64,000 nt of DNA from JALORV01 sp963703945 (GTDB lineage Bacteria; Pseudomonadota; Gammaproteobacteria; Burkholderiales; Burkholderiaceae_F): NCBI GenBank assembly GCA_963703945.1, contig CAVPGM010000046.1, positions 124,001 to 188,000 of the forward strand, in the 5' to 3' direction. Each line of letters opens with the position of its first letter. The first letter of the stretch is position 1. Positions 1 to 9,309 of this stretch are shown in pieces. The notes under the pieces are model-generated. The model was not told the origin of the DNA and did no database searches. It saw nothing but the letters and a program-made list of their open reading frames with translations. Position numbers and translations under genes: made by a program.

Positions 1-1
1 G

Positions 2-607
2 GTTGTAGCGGCCACGCTCGTGGTCTGGTTTGTAGTCGTCATGCTGCTAGGCGCGACCGGAAGATTTGTCTCGCCGCCCGGGACGCCACCGCTGCCGATC
101 GCTATCGGCGTTACGGCGCCGATCTTCGTCTTTCTCGCCGGTCTCTGGGTGTCGCGCTCACTGCGCGAACTCGTAATGACGGCTGACCTTCGATTCCTGA
201 TAGCGATACAGGCATGGCGGTTCGCTGGACTCGGGTTCCTGGCGCTCTATGCACACGGGGTGTTGCCAGGTTCGTTTGCGTTGCCCGCCGGGTTTGGAGA
301 TATCGCGATCGGCGTCACTGCGCCTTTGTTGCTGGTCGCCCTGATTCGCCGACCGGGCTTTGCTGCCAGCCGGACCTTCGTTGTCTGGAATGTGCTCGGC
401 ATGCTGGATCTCGTCGTCGCCGTCAGCATGGGGGCACTGAGTTCGGCCCTTGCTACCGGAGCCGCTGGGGAGATCACGACCGGTCCGATGGCGCAACTGC
501 CGCTCGTGTTGATACCCGCCTACTTTGTGCCGATATTTTTCATGCTACATGTGACCGCGCTTGTTCAGGCGAGGCGGCTTTCAAGAGACACGCCGCGTAA
601 GGCGTGA
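2..607 (+). CDS. Integral membrane protein of unknown function, 5'-truncated by the window edge
   Basis: The frame is open to the left edge of the window and the residues before the first possible start (GTG at 20, ATG at 41) are already hydrophobic (VVAATLVVWFVVVMLL). The first membrane helix, and probably the true start, therefore lies at or beyond the edge. At least four further hydrophobic segments follow, ending in a short basic tail (QARRLSRDTPRKA), which is typical of a polytopic inner-membrane protein. I recognise no catalytic motif and no family. A hairpin followed by T-rich sequence lies 17 nt after the stop, supporting this as the last gene of its transcript. Confident that it is a gene; function unknown. 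Confidence 0.7.
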   Translation, partial: VVAATLVVWFVVVMLLGATGRFVSPPGTPPLPIAIGVTAPIFVFLAGLWVSRSLRELVMTADLRFLIAIQAWRFAGLGFLALYAHGVLPGSFALPAGFGDIAIGVTAPLLLVALIRRPGFAASRTFVVWNVLGMLDLVVAVSMGALSSALATGAAGEITTGPMAQLPLVLIPAYFVPIFFMLHVTALVQARRLSRDTPRKA

Positions 608-623
608 GAGCACGATGCCGCCT

Positions 624-668
624 AAGGGTCAGCTCGAGTGCCTCCGGCACCACTGACCCTTTCTCATT
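624..668 (+). terminator. Probable intrinsic terminator after the first membrane protein gene
   Basis: A 9-bp stem (AAGGGTCAG at 624-632 pairing with CTGACCCTT at 653-661) encloses a second small stem (GTGCC 638-642 with GGCAC 646-650), followed by TTCTCATTCT. The U tract is imperfect, so termination strength is uncertain. Confidence 0.55.
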
Positions 669-829
669 CTGGCGGCCGCTAGCGCTCGCAGAAGATTGCG
701 CGGTGATCGTTGCGCAAATTCACGGGCCATCTTTCATGGTGCGCCGTAACCTGCCGGCAATTGCTAGGCGCAAATATCTTCTGCGCTGCAGCAGCGACTG
801 GCGGGGCCAGTCTCCTGGTAGGAGGGATC

Positions 830-991
830 ATGAACGAGCCCAACAAATCGCATCCGATGCTCTACGGCACGCTGGTAGCAAGGCCGGGAGCGCCATTCGC
901 CGAATCTTCCACTGGATCGGGCCACCGGCTCAACAAGGTTGCATTGACGGTGCTCGGTGCGACACTTCTGTCACTGCTGACTCTGCTCTGA
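830..991 (+). CDS. Possible 53-residue small protein with a C-terminal hydrophobic segment
   Basis: An ATG at 830 follows a strong Shine-Dalgarno sequence (AGGAGGG, 819-825) and opens a 53-codon frame. The N-terminal two thirds is polar. The last 17 residues (VALTVLGATLLSLLTLL) form a hydrophobic segment that ends at the stop, so it could be a tail-anchored small protein. It sits between two unrelated genes and has no recognisable family. The good ribosome binding site is the main support; no comparison was possible. Confidence 0.35.
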   Translation: MNEPNKSHPMLYGTLVARPGAPFAESSTGSGHRLNKVALTVLGATLLSLLTLL

Positions 992-1038
992 CCGGCTGAA
1001 GGCAATCGGTCCCCAGGCAACCCAGGGTCGAACGGTGC

Positions 1039-1497
1039 CTAGAAGAACGACTTGATGTTGTCGTCGTACTGAAAGGTGTTGAGTACCCAGCCCTTGGGCG
1101 TGCGGTAGAAGAAGAATGACCAGCGGGTCGCATGTTGCTCGAACAGTTGCGCCTGCGTGATGCGCAGCAGTCGTTGCCCGACTTGATCTTCTCGCAGGAA
1201 CTCGGCTCCGATTGCCTTCCCAAATCGTTGCGTCATCGCCGGAACCTGCTGCTTTGCCTGGCCGACTGCGGCTTCGAAGTCAGCGTCCGGGATCACAAAA
1301 TAAGGTTGCATCAACCGAAGACCCGCCTCCATCTCACCGGCGGCAACCTTCGCCATCACTGCGCCGGTCAGACTTCTGGCAGCCGACACGTCCGGCAGGG
1401 TTTGCTTGCCTTGTGCAAGCGACGCCGGTGCGTGCAGTGCGAACAGGGAGAAGATGATGAGACTCGACGCCTGTAAGCGCAGTGCGAATGCCCGCAT
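1039..1497 (-). CDS. Exported protein of unknown function
   Basis: A 152-residue protein with a Sec-type signal peptide: basic start (MRAFALRLQ), hydrophobic core (LIIFSLFALHA) and a likely signal peptidase site after the alanine-rich ASLAQ around residue 29. The mature part is about 120 residues and ends in an aromatic-rich stretch (RWSFFFYRTPKGWVLNTFQYDD). This resembles the closing strands of small alpha+beta periplasmic domains such as DUF3887/DUF4019-like proteins. That likeness is an impression, not a family assignment. It reads towards the minus strand and is probably monocistronic. Confidence 0.6.
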   Translation of the reverse strand: MRAFALRLQASSLIIFSLFALHAPASLAQGKQTLPDVSAARSLTGAVMAKVAAGEMEAGLRLMQPYFVIPDADFEAAVGQAKQQVPAMTQRFGKAIGAEFLREDQVGQRLLRITQAQLFEQHATRWSFFFYRTPKGWVLNTFQYDDNIKSFF

Positions 1498-1576
1498 TTC
1501 TCACCTCCCGTTGCTGACACATGGTGGAGTTGGTACCGATCCCTGGCGCGCAGGTGCGGCACCGGGCGCGCGGGGT

Positions 1577-2599
1577 CTACGTAAGCAGACGCGATAGATC
1601 GTAAGTCGATTTGACGCCGAGCGAAGCGGCGTTCCTCTCGAGCCATGCCGCGGCCCACTGCCGGCCGGCGTCGCGCAGCGCCGTGAGGAAAGACGCCTGC
1701 GCGTTGAGCTTGCTGATCGTGTCGAGCGTTCCCATCAGCTCGGGCGCGTCGATCACGTGCAGGTTGAGTCTGCGCAGCCGCCGCTCCAGGTGACCCCAGG
1801 CCAGCAGCGAGCGCTGCGCCTCCCGCCGCGCGAGCGCGATTCCCTGCAACTCGCTGAAGAACGCCGCACCGAAGCTGATTTCGGTGAGCCGCTGCGAGAT
1901 TTCGCCGGCGGTCGTCGGCGTATCCGGCCAGCGGCACGGATGCAGCAGCACCGCGATAATGTCCCGCGAGTTGCATTCGTGCAGCAGCGGATAGAGCGGC
2001 GGGTTTGCAGTCAACCCTCCGTCCCAGTAGCCCTCGCCGTCGATCACCACCGTGCTGTGCAGGGCAGGCAGGCAGGCTGAGGCCAGCAGCACCTCCAGGG
2101 TGAGCTCGCGCGTGCGGAAGAGGCGCAGCGTGCCGGTGCTGACGCGCGTCGTCGCGATGAAGAGCTTCAGCTTGCACTCGGTCCGCAGACGGTCGAAGTT
2201 GAACTGCGCGGCGAGTATGTCGCGCAGCGGGTTGAGGTCGAACGGGTTCAACTGATATGGCGCGAAGAATCGCACCATCGAGAGAAACGCACTGAATGCC
2301 GGCGTCGGCTTCACCTGCAGTCCGTTCGATTGCGACCAGTCGATCGGGATGAAGAAGTTCGGCGGCGCGCTGGCCGCGATCGATTCCCAGAAGTCCTTTA
2401 GTGCCTGCCGCGCACCGTCTCGACCGCCGAGCAGATCGCCGTAGGCGAGCGCCACGGCATTCATGGCACCCGCACTGGCGCCGCTCACCGCCTCGATGTC
2501 GACGCGCCCGTCTTCGAGCAGCTGATCGAGCACGCCCCAGGTGAAGGCGCCGTGGGATCCGCCACCCTGCAGGGCCAGCGTTGCAAGAGTCTTGCGCAT
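1577..2599 (-). CDS. Patatin-like phospholipase (acyl hydrolase)
   Basis: A 340-residue cytoplasmic serine acyl hydrolase of the patatin family, which cleaves acyl esters using a Ser-Asp dyad. All three family signatures are present: the oxyanion loop GGGSHGAF (12-19), the nucleophile elbow G40-A-S42-A-G44 and the catalytic D193-G-G. There is no signal peptide, so lipid turnover or storage-compound metabolism inside the cell is more likely than secretion. The substrate cannot be told from sequence. The start MRKTLATLALQGGG gives the usual short spacing to the oxyanion loop. The gene for an SRPBCC-fold protein lies 61 nt upstream in the same direction, so the two may be co-transcribed. Confidence 0.88.
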   Translation of the reverse strand: MRKTLATLALQGGGSHGAFTWGVLDQLLEDGRVDIEAVSGASAGAMNAVALAYGDLLGGRDGARQALKDFWESIAASAPPNFFIPIDWSQSNGLQVKPTPAFSAFLSMVRFFAPYQLNPFDLNPLRDILAAQFNFDRLRTECKLKLFIATTRVSTGTLRLFRTRELTLEVLLASACLPALHSTVVIDGEGYWDGGLTANPPLYPLLHECNSRDIIAVLLHPCRWPDTPTTAGEISQRLTEISFGAAFFSELQGIALARREAQRSLLAWGHLERRLRRLNLHVIDAPELMGTLDTISKLNAQASFLTALRDAGRQWAAAWLERNAASLGVKSTYDLSRLLT

Positions 2600-2660
2600 C
2601 GAGGCAGCCTACATGCAAGCGCCGCGCCAGTCTTGCTGGAAGCGAAGGTCGATCCCAGCG

Positions 2661-3248
2661 TCAGGTGGCTTTTGGTACTTCTGTCCAGCGTCGCTCCGCC
2701 GAGCGCCGAAGTGCGGGCAGCATCAGCAGACGGATCGCAATAATCCCGAAGCGCGCCCAGCGCCAATATCGGCGGAACCTGATCCGTGCCTGCTCATCCG
2801 TCGCCACGGCGCGCGTCTCCTGTGCGAACCGCGTCAGAGCCGGGCCGAGCGCCTCGGCTTCCAGGGTCCACGCGATCTTCACCTGGTTCGGCTCCGCATA
2901 CGTCGCGAACTCGCCGGGCGCGATTGCCAGAAACCTGACGTCGGCCAGCCAAGGCTGGCATGTCGCACCGCAGACAACATACCTGCCTGGTTGCTCGGCG
3001 AGGAGACCCCAACCCATGGCTCGCGTTTCTTCCAGGATGCCCTGGGGTTTGCGCGGTTTCGAGGTTGAAGCGCCCATCAGCCATCCCCGCATCCAGATGA
3101 TGGCTCTCACTGCTGGGAGTGACTGCATGTCGAAGTGCGTTGCCACCTCAATGACGATCTCGGCCGGGGCCCGGATCGTGACTTCAAACCGTTCCCTGAC
3201 ATCAGGACTCGCCAGAAAGTGATCAAGCAGAGAAGGCGCGCAGCTCAT
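2661..3248 (-). CDS. SRPBCC-like (START-fold) protein of unknown function
   Basis: About 195 residues if read from MSCAPSLLDHFLASPDV. The frame is open a further 21 codons upstream, but that segment (rich in Ser, Arg and Cys) does not look like protein. The layout suggests an SRPBCC hydrophobic-ligand-binding fold: an early strand (FEVTIRAPAEIVIEVATHFD), a central region with GWGLLAEQPGRYVVCG, and a late strand followed by a helix (ALTRFAQETRAVATDEQARIRF). A C-terminal hydrophobic and basic helix may associate with the membrane. The family assignment is moderate and no ligand can be named. Confidence 0.6.
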   Translation of the reverse strand: MSCAPSLLDHFLASPDVRERFEVTIRAPAEIVIEVATHFDMQSLPAVRAIIWMRGWLMGASTSKPRKPQGILEETRAMGWGLLAEQPGRYVVCGATCQPWLADVRFLAIAPGEFATYAEPNQVKIAWTLEAEALGPALTRFAQETRAVATDEQARIRFRRYWRWARFGIIAIRLLMLPALRRSAERRWTEVPKAT

Positions 3249-3365
3249 GGGCCTCACGCGCGCCGACGTCCTGCGTGAAACGGGAAAGCTGCTCCGGCAG
3301 CACTGAGGCAAGCCGGCCCGAAGAAACGGAACTTCGGCGAGGGAGACCCGCAGCGCCAGTGCGGG

Positions 3366-3863
3366 TCAGCCCGCCGCCGCTGTCCGCTCGGTCCCAAAGC
3401 CCTTCACCGCGGCCCACCCGAGGCCGGCGAACAGCAACAGGACGAAGAGTTGTGTGACCACGAATGCCGGCGCGCTTTGGGTGGGGGCCACGGCGATCAG
3501 GCCGGGAGTCTTCTGAAAGAGTTGCACGAGCAGGACGAAGACGTTCAGATAGAGCGCGAGCACCGTGGTGCTGACAAAGACGCGGCGCCAGGGTCCGGCG
3601 AGGTGCTTCAAGTAACGCGCAGCCATGCCGACGGCCAGCACGACGAGTGAGATGCCCCCCACGATATGTGATGGCAGCAGGGTCCCGAAAGGGAATCCGA
3701 ATCCGGTGACATTGGTCAGGACGGTAGTCACGAAGTAGACACCCGTCCAGCCATCGAGTCGCTGCCCGACCATGAAGCCTCCCACGACGAGCAGGCCGGA
3801 GATGATCCCGAGCAGACTCAACACAACGTGGATCAGCGTGAATGTCGGCAGTTCAAAGATCAT
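3366..3863 (-). CDS. Small multi-pass membrane protein of unknown function
   Basis: I place the start at MIFELPTF (3863) because AGGA in GAAAGGACC sits at proper spacing before it; an upstream in-frame start at 3893 lacks this. The 165-residue product has about five hydrophobic segments (residues roughly 7-30, 40-60, 66-85, 95-115 and 128-150) and few charged residues. No catalytic motif or family is recognisable. Inner-membrane localisation is the only safe inference. Confidence 0.65.
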   Translation of the reverse strand: MIFELPTFTLIHVVLSLLGIISGLLVVGGFMVGQRLDGWTGVYFVTTVLTNVTGFGFPFGTLLPSHIVGGISLVVLAVGMAARYLKHLAGPWRRVFVSTTVLALYLNVFVLLVQLFQKTPGLIAVAPTQSAPAFVVTQLFVLLLFAGLGWAAVKGFGTERTAAAG

Positions 3864-3931
3864 GGCTTGGTCCTTTCGGAAAGAAGCGTCCACGGAAATC
3901 GTATCTCACAGAAGCGCGGGTGACAGCTGCT

Positions 3932-4731
3932 CTACCTTGGCGGAGCGACGACAACGCCGCGTAGTCCGGCGCGTTCTATTGCGGCCTTGACCTGACCATT
4001 TGCCTTTTCAGTCTCAACGAAGCTCCCGATGTAGGCTGCTGCGGCGGCATTCCGGCCCCTCGGGACTCCCGCTCCGATGGGTTCAACGAGGAAGCGTCCG
4101 TCCAGCACGCGCGAACCGGGCATCTTGTCGGCTTCGACGAAGAGGGCAGTCTTGGTTGCCGCAACCACGTCGACCTTCCCCGCGCCGAGCCAGGAATACA
4201 GCTCTGATCCGCTCGGCGCGCGAACGAGTTCAGCGTTCCTCAGGGTTCGCGAGAGGGCAAGGTCGGAACCTCCCTTTTCCAGAACGCCGACGCGAACCCC
4301 GGGCCTGTCGATCTCCGGGATACCGGCAATCGGAGCGCCGGCACGAACGAGATAACCCAGCTCGACTTCCATATAGGGCGCCGAAAAGGCAGCACCATGG
4401 CGCGCTCCGCATTGATTCCCATCAGCGCGACATCGAGTTCCCCCGCCTTCGCGCCGGCCAGCAGCGCGGTGACGTTTGAATAGACCTTGGGCTCCAAGGT
4501 CGCGCCCAGCTGATGGGCGAGGTCGTTGCCGAGATCGACTGCAATGCCCTTCACTTCCCCAGTCTTGGAGTCCTTGATCGCATATATCGACGTCGAGATG
4601 AACGCGACGCGGATTTTGCCGGTCGGGGTCAGCGCCGATTTCGCCTCCGGGCTCGGCACGGGGTGCAGTCCGACGCAGGCGGTGATGAGCACGCCGAAAG
4701 TCCCCGCGAAGAGCATGTCGCGCAGCCTCAT
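3932..4731 (-). pseudogene. Family-3 solute-binding lipoprotein (amino-acid ABC type), one frameshift
   Basis: Two overlapping frames together encode one periplasmic binding protein of about 267 residues. The first (from ATG 4731, preceded by GGAGAGG) has a lipoprotein signal (LITAC) and the family opening KIRVAFISTSIYAIKDSKTG, then DLGNDLAHQLGATLEPKVY. The second continues from MEVELGYLVRAG to the end. The join is at a run of four A/T pairs (4384-4387): one extra T restores FSAPYMEVELGYLV, the usual family sequence. No transporter permease or ATPase gene is adjacent, so it may be an orphan sensor or receptor. The lesion is probably a homopolymer sequencing error rather than true inactivation. 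Confidence 0.7.
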
Positions 4732-4924
4732 CACCTCTCCCCCATCCAACCGAAGATGGGTCAGCCTATTGCACCGCGAAGGCTCGCGCCACTTGCGGCG
4801 CAACAGCGCGCGTCAGCGACTGCCTGTTATCGGGCCGCGGATACCGGTGCGGGAACGATGCGAAGCCGAATTCAGCGGAGCCCGCCAGGTGGCGGACTCC
4901 GTTAGGGTGCGAAGGGCGCGATGC

Positions 4925-7285
4925 TCAGTGCGACGCCGCGCGAGCACCCGCACTACGGGTGGTACGCCTCGACGCGTCCGATGATCGTCCGTTTCGCGCA
5001 CGCGGTGCCAGCGCGAGTTCCGCGCGCAGCGTATCGAGCATCGCGCGCTGCTCGGCGCTCGGTTCGATGTCCTGCATGCGCGGATCGTTCATCAGGCTTT
5101 CGGCGAGCCGCTGCAGCCGTTCGCGATCAGCTTTTGACGCGAGCAGCCCGGGCAGGGTCGAAAGCGCTTGCTGGGGCGCGTTTTGCACGATGATCTCCTG
5201 TACCCCGCGCAGCCTGCGCCATTCGTCCGCAGCCAGGTCGGGCAGCAGGTCCGCATAGTCGGCTCGCAGTTCTGCCCGCATGGCCAGGCGCTCGAGCGGC
5301 AGCGGCTCGCCGTTTCGCGCAAGCAGCACGCCGATGCGCGCGACAGCCGCGTCATAGCCGCCGGTCCCGATCGATGCGAGCGCCTTGCCGACGAGTTCGC
5401 GGCTCGCTGCCGAACGTTCGTCAATGGAGGCCGAGGCACCGCGGGCATCCTCCTGCATCGTCAGCGCGAACATCGACCCGAAAGTCTGGAAGAACATCGC
5501 CTCGCTGGCCGCGTCGCGCACCGCGCGGTAACAATCGAGTGTCGCGCTGATCAGCTCGGACGCCACGGCCTCGGTCTGGCGCGGCACCGAATCGGCGTCG
5601 AGTTCGGCGCGCTGCTCACGTACCGAATCAGCAGCGGGACCCAGCCATGCGAGCCAGGGATTCAGGTCTGACAGCGTCCAGCGTTCGGCCCGCAGCGGGT
5701 GCATATCGCGCATCAGCTTGGCGCCTGCCTCGTTGGCGGTCGCCTGTACGAGCGGCCGCGCGAACAGTTCGTAGGCGCGCTGGTTGAAATCGGACAGGCG
5801 TGCCGACCGCCTCGAACGCGCTCTCGTCCTTGCGCTTGAAGCGGTTCAGCCGCTCGACGATCTCCTCGAGCCGACGCTCGCGGAATTCCACGCGGTATTC
5901 GGTCTTGCCGCCGTTGCCAGCGACTTCGCTGATCGCCATTCCGTACAGCCCGGGAGGCAGCGCTTCGATCGACTTCAGCACCGAGACAATCTGCGCGTGC
6001 TCCTTCTTCGCCACCGAGCCGGAGACGAAGATGCCCAGATGGCCGGCGTTCTCGTGCAGCAGCCCGACGATCACCTGTCCGCGCGCCTTGATCTCGTCGG
6101 TCGAGCCGTATACGTCGGCGACCCAGTTGAACGCCTGCTGCGGCGGCGTGATGTTGTCGCCCATCGAGGCGAACAGCACGATCGGCGAGCGGATCTCGCG
6201 CAGGTCGAACACCTTGCCCGCGCCCGGACGACGTGCCGCCGGTCCACAGCTTGTTGCCGACGAACAGGTTCTGCGTGATCCACTCGATCTCCTCGCGGTT
6301 CATCAGGTAGAACCCGCCCCACCAGCGCTCGAACTCGAGGAAACGCGGTATCTCGGTGTCGACCTTGCGGTACACGTTGTAGTACTTGTCCCACCACGTG
6401 TTGGCCGGATTCAGGTTCTCGAAGTTCTGCACCAGATACGCGCCGTCGAACAGACCCGCGCCCATGTCGGATGCCATCGACGACATCCAGGTGCCGCCGA
6501 GCATGCCGCCGGCATAGCGCATCGGGTTGTCGCTCGGGCCGTCTTCCCACGCGCCGCCCCAGTACGACATCGGCGCGCCGTTGATGACGATCGGCCCGGT
6601 GTCTTCGGGGTGCGAGGCCGCGAGCATCATCGCCGCCCAGCCGCCCTGGCAGTTGCCGACGATCGCCGGCTTCGGGCTCTCCGGGTGGAGTTCGCGCACG
6701 CGCTCGATGAAGCGGCGTTCGGCCGCACAGACGTCGAGCAGGGTCTGGCCTGGTTCCGGACTCGGGAAGAAGATCACGAAGTAGACGGGATGTCCCTCGC
6801 GCAGCGCCACGCCGACCTGCGAGTCGTCCTTGAATCCGCCGATGCCCGGGCCGTGGCCGGCGCGCGGGTCGATGATCACGTATGGGCGGCGCTTCGCGAT
6901 CGACCGTCACGCCGGCCGGCGGAACGATGCGCACCAGCGCGTAGTTGACGGCACGCTCCAGAGTGCGACCGTCCATCACCATCTCATAGTCGAAGTGCAG
7001 CACCGGCGGCAGGCCGGAACGCGTGTGCTCGAGATACTGGTTGCCGCGCTGGCGCATCGCATCGAGGAAAAGGATGCCGCGCTGCATCGAATCGACGGCG
7101 TAGCCCGCCCAGTCGCGCCACACATCGAGCGGGGACTGCACCATCGCCATTTCGCGAAAGTAATCGTCGCGTACCTTCTTGACTCGCGCGTCGTAGTGTT
7201 CGAACGCCTTGCGGACACGCGTCTGATAGATCTGCGCGACCTTGCCGGAAACGTCCATCGTGGTCGCTAGGTTCTTGCCGGTTTC
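4925..7285 (-). pseudogene. DUF3141 protein, PHA-synthase-like alpha/beta hydrolase, three frameshifts
   Basis: Three frame changes (near 6895-6905, 6222-6225 and 5801) interrupt an otherwise well preserved protein of about 785 residues, matching DUF3141 family length as I recall it. The pieces read continuously: VNYALVRIVPPAGVTVD, then YVIIDPRAGHGPGIGGFKDD, then VFDLREIRSPIVLFASMGDN, then SDFNQRAYELFARPLVQATA. The core contains VGNCQGGWA, a G-x-C-x-G elbow with a cysteine nucleophile like that of PhaC-type polyhydroxyalkanoate synthases. I prefer ATG 7285 over 7318 because GAGG lies 6 nt before it. It directly follows the fabI-type gene in a pta-ackA-fabI-DUF3141 run. The enzymatic activity of DUF3141 is not established as far as I know. 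Confidence 0.75.
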
Positions 7286-7318
7286 CATCTGCATCCTCGC
7301 TCGTAAATCGGCGTGCAT

Positions 7319-8122
7319 TCACGCCATGATGTGGACGCCGCCGTCCACGTAGACGGTCTCGCCGCTGATCCTGCGCGCATACGGCGTGGCCAGATAGGCG
7401 CAGGCGAAGCCGACGTCCATGATGTCGACCAGCTCGCCCAGCGGCGCCTTGTGCGCCGCCTCGGCCAGCAGCAGGTCGAAGTCCTTCAGCCCGGACGCGG
7501 CGCGGGTCTTCAGCGGTCCGGGCGACATGGCATGCACGCGGATGCGCGCGGGCCGAGTTCATAGGCCAGGTAGCGGCACGACAGCCTCGAGCGCAGCCTT
7601 CACCGGGCCCATCACGTTGTAGTTCGGCACCACGCGGTTCGCGCCGTAGTAGCTCATCGCGAACATCGTCCCGCCGTTCTTCATCAGCGGGGCCGCCAGC
7701 CGGGCCATGCGGATGAACGAGTGGCACGAGATGTCGATCGCCTTGGCGAACCCATCGGCCGAGCAGTCAGCAGCCCGCCCTGCAGGTCGTCCTTCGGCGC
7801 CCACGCGATCGAATGAACCAGGATGTCGAGCGAGCCCCACTGCCGTCTCGATCGCCTCGAACACCGCCTCCAGCTGCCCCGGCACGCTGACGTCGAGCGG
7901 CAGGAACAGCGTCGTGCTTCGAGTTCGCGCGCCAGCGGCTCGACGAACGCGGCGCGCCTTGTCGTTCAGGTAGGTCATCGCCAGTTCTGCACCGAGTTCA
8001 CGGAACGCCTTGGCGCAGCCCCACGCGATCGAGTGCTCGTTGGCGATGCCGACCACGAGCGCCTTCGCCTGCTTCAGTACGGGTTGGGGGATCACGCAGT
8101 GCCATCGATCGCTCCGCTTCAT
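7319..8122 (-). pseudogene. fabI: Enoyl-ACP reductase of the FabI type, six single-base indels
   Basis: The reconstructed product is a short-chain dehydrogenase of about 267 residues that would reduce enoyl-acyl thioesters with NAD(P)H. Diagnostic parts survive: the cofactor loop VVGIANEHSIAWG, the catalytic Y-x6-K in YNVMGPVK, and the ending SGETVYVDGGVHIMA. Indels near 7953 (+1), 7912 (-1), 7842 (+1), 7770 (-1), 7575 (+1) and 7549 (-1) come in compensating pairs, and the sequence between them gives sensible residues once corrected. ATG 8122 overlaps the ackA stop (ATGA), implying translational coupling. This may be a second FabI paralogue devoted to the acyl module rather than the essential fatty-acid enzyme. 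The gene is probably intact in the organism. Confidence 0.75.
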
Positions 8123-9301
8123 TGCGCCAGCAACCGCTCGGTGTGGCGCGCAATCATCAGTTCCTCGTTGGTCGGGATCGTCAGCGTCGTCACGCGGCTT
8201 GTGCAGTGCTGATGCGCGGTCCGCCGGACGCGTTCGCCGATTCGTCGAGTTCGACGCCCAGCCACGCCGCCGCGCGACAGACGCGCGCGCGGATCGCCGC
8301 GGAGTTCTCGCCGACTCCCGCGGTGAACACGATCGCATCCAGCCCGCCGAGCGCCGCGGCCAGCGATCCGAGCTCGCGCGCGATCCGGTAGACGAACAGA
8401 TCGATCGCGAGCCGCGCGCGAGGTTCCCTGCTCGCAAGCAGCGTGCGCATGTCGCTCGCAATGCCCGAGACGCCGAGCAGGCCCGACTGCTGGTACAGCA
8501 GCTGCTCGACGGCGCGCGTATCCATGCCGCGCTCGTCCATCAGGTACAGCACGACGCCGGGATCGAGGTTGCCGGTCGCGTGTGCCCATCGGCAGCCCGT
8601 CGACCGCGGTGAAGCCCATCGTCGAGGCGACACTGCGACCGGTCGAGCGCACACATGCTGGCGCCGTTGCCCAGGTGCAGCACCACGGTGCGACCCTGCG
8701 CGGCGCGCGCGTCGAAATCCGGCAGCACGGACGCGATGTACTCGTAGCTCAGTCCGTGGAAACCGTAGCGGCGCACGCCCGCCTCGTGCAGTTCGTAGGG
8801 CAGGGCGAACATCTGCGCGATTTCAGGGTTGCTGCGATGAAACGCCGTGTCGAAGCAGGCGACCTGCGGCACGTCCGGGGCGCGCTGCGTGACCGCGCGG
8901 ATGGCCGCCAGGTTGTGCGGCTGATGCAGCGGCGCGAGCGGCACGAACTTCTCGAGCGCCGTCAGCACGCCGGCGTCGACGCGCACCGGCTGTGTGTACT
9001 CGCAGGCCGCCATGGACGACGCGGTGACCGACGCCGACGAGCTGCGCCCCGTCGGCACGTTCGCGCAGGAAATGCGAACAGATGGCCGAGTGCGCCGTCG
9101 TGGCCCAGGCGGGTGCCTTCGTCCCAGGTCTTTTCGCTGACCGGCTGGCCGTCGGCATCGCTCGCGATGAAGCGTGGCCGCTGAAGAGCGCCTCGATCTG
9201 GCCGCGCAGGCGCAGTTCGAGCTCCGCGCCGCGCCGGAAGTAGACCGAAAACTTGACACTCGATGACCCTGCGTTCAGGACGACGATCGCCGCTCGGTCA
9301 T
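8119..9301 (-). pseudogene. ackA: Acetate (or short-chain acyl) kinase, about seven single-base indels
   Basis: Corrected for indels, the gene encodes about 394 residues, the usual size of acetate kinase, which interconverts acyl phosphate + ADP and carboxylate + ATP. Family segments are clear: the start VLNAGSSSVKFSVYF, VGHRVVHGG, CFDTAFH, RRYGFHGLSYEYIA, HLGNGASMCAL, MGTRTGNLDPG (after correction) and VFTAGVGENSAAIR. Lesions lie near 9293 (-1), 9178 (-1), 9070 (+1), 9004 (+1), 8642 (+1), 8578 (+1) and 8198 (-1). The ATG at 9301 comes 8 nt after the pta stop, and the stop overlaps the fabI start, so pta, ackA and fabI look like one operon. Whether acetate or a longer acyl group is the substrate is open. 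Confidence 0.8.
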
Positions 9302-9309
9302 CGGCGAAC

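Noticed and set aside
604..999. A 131-codon frame after the first gene
   Set aside because: Starts four bases before the previous stop, crosses a terminator-like hairpin, and its product is Arg/Ser-rich and featureless. The smaller frame at 830 has a far better ribosome binding site.
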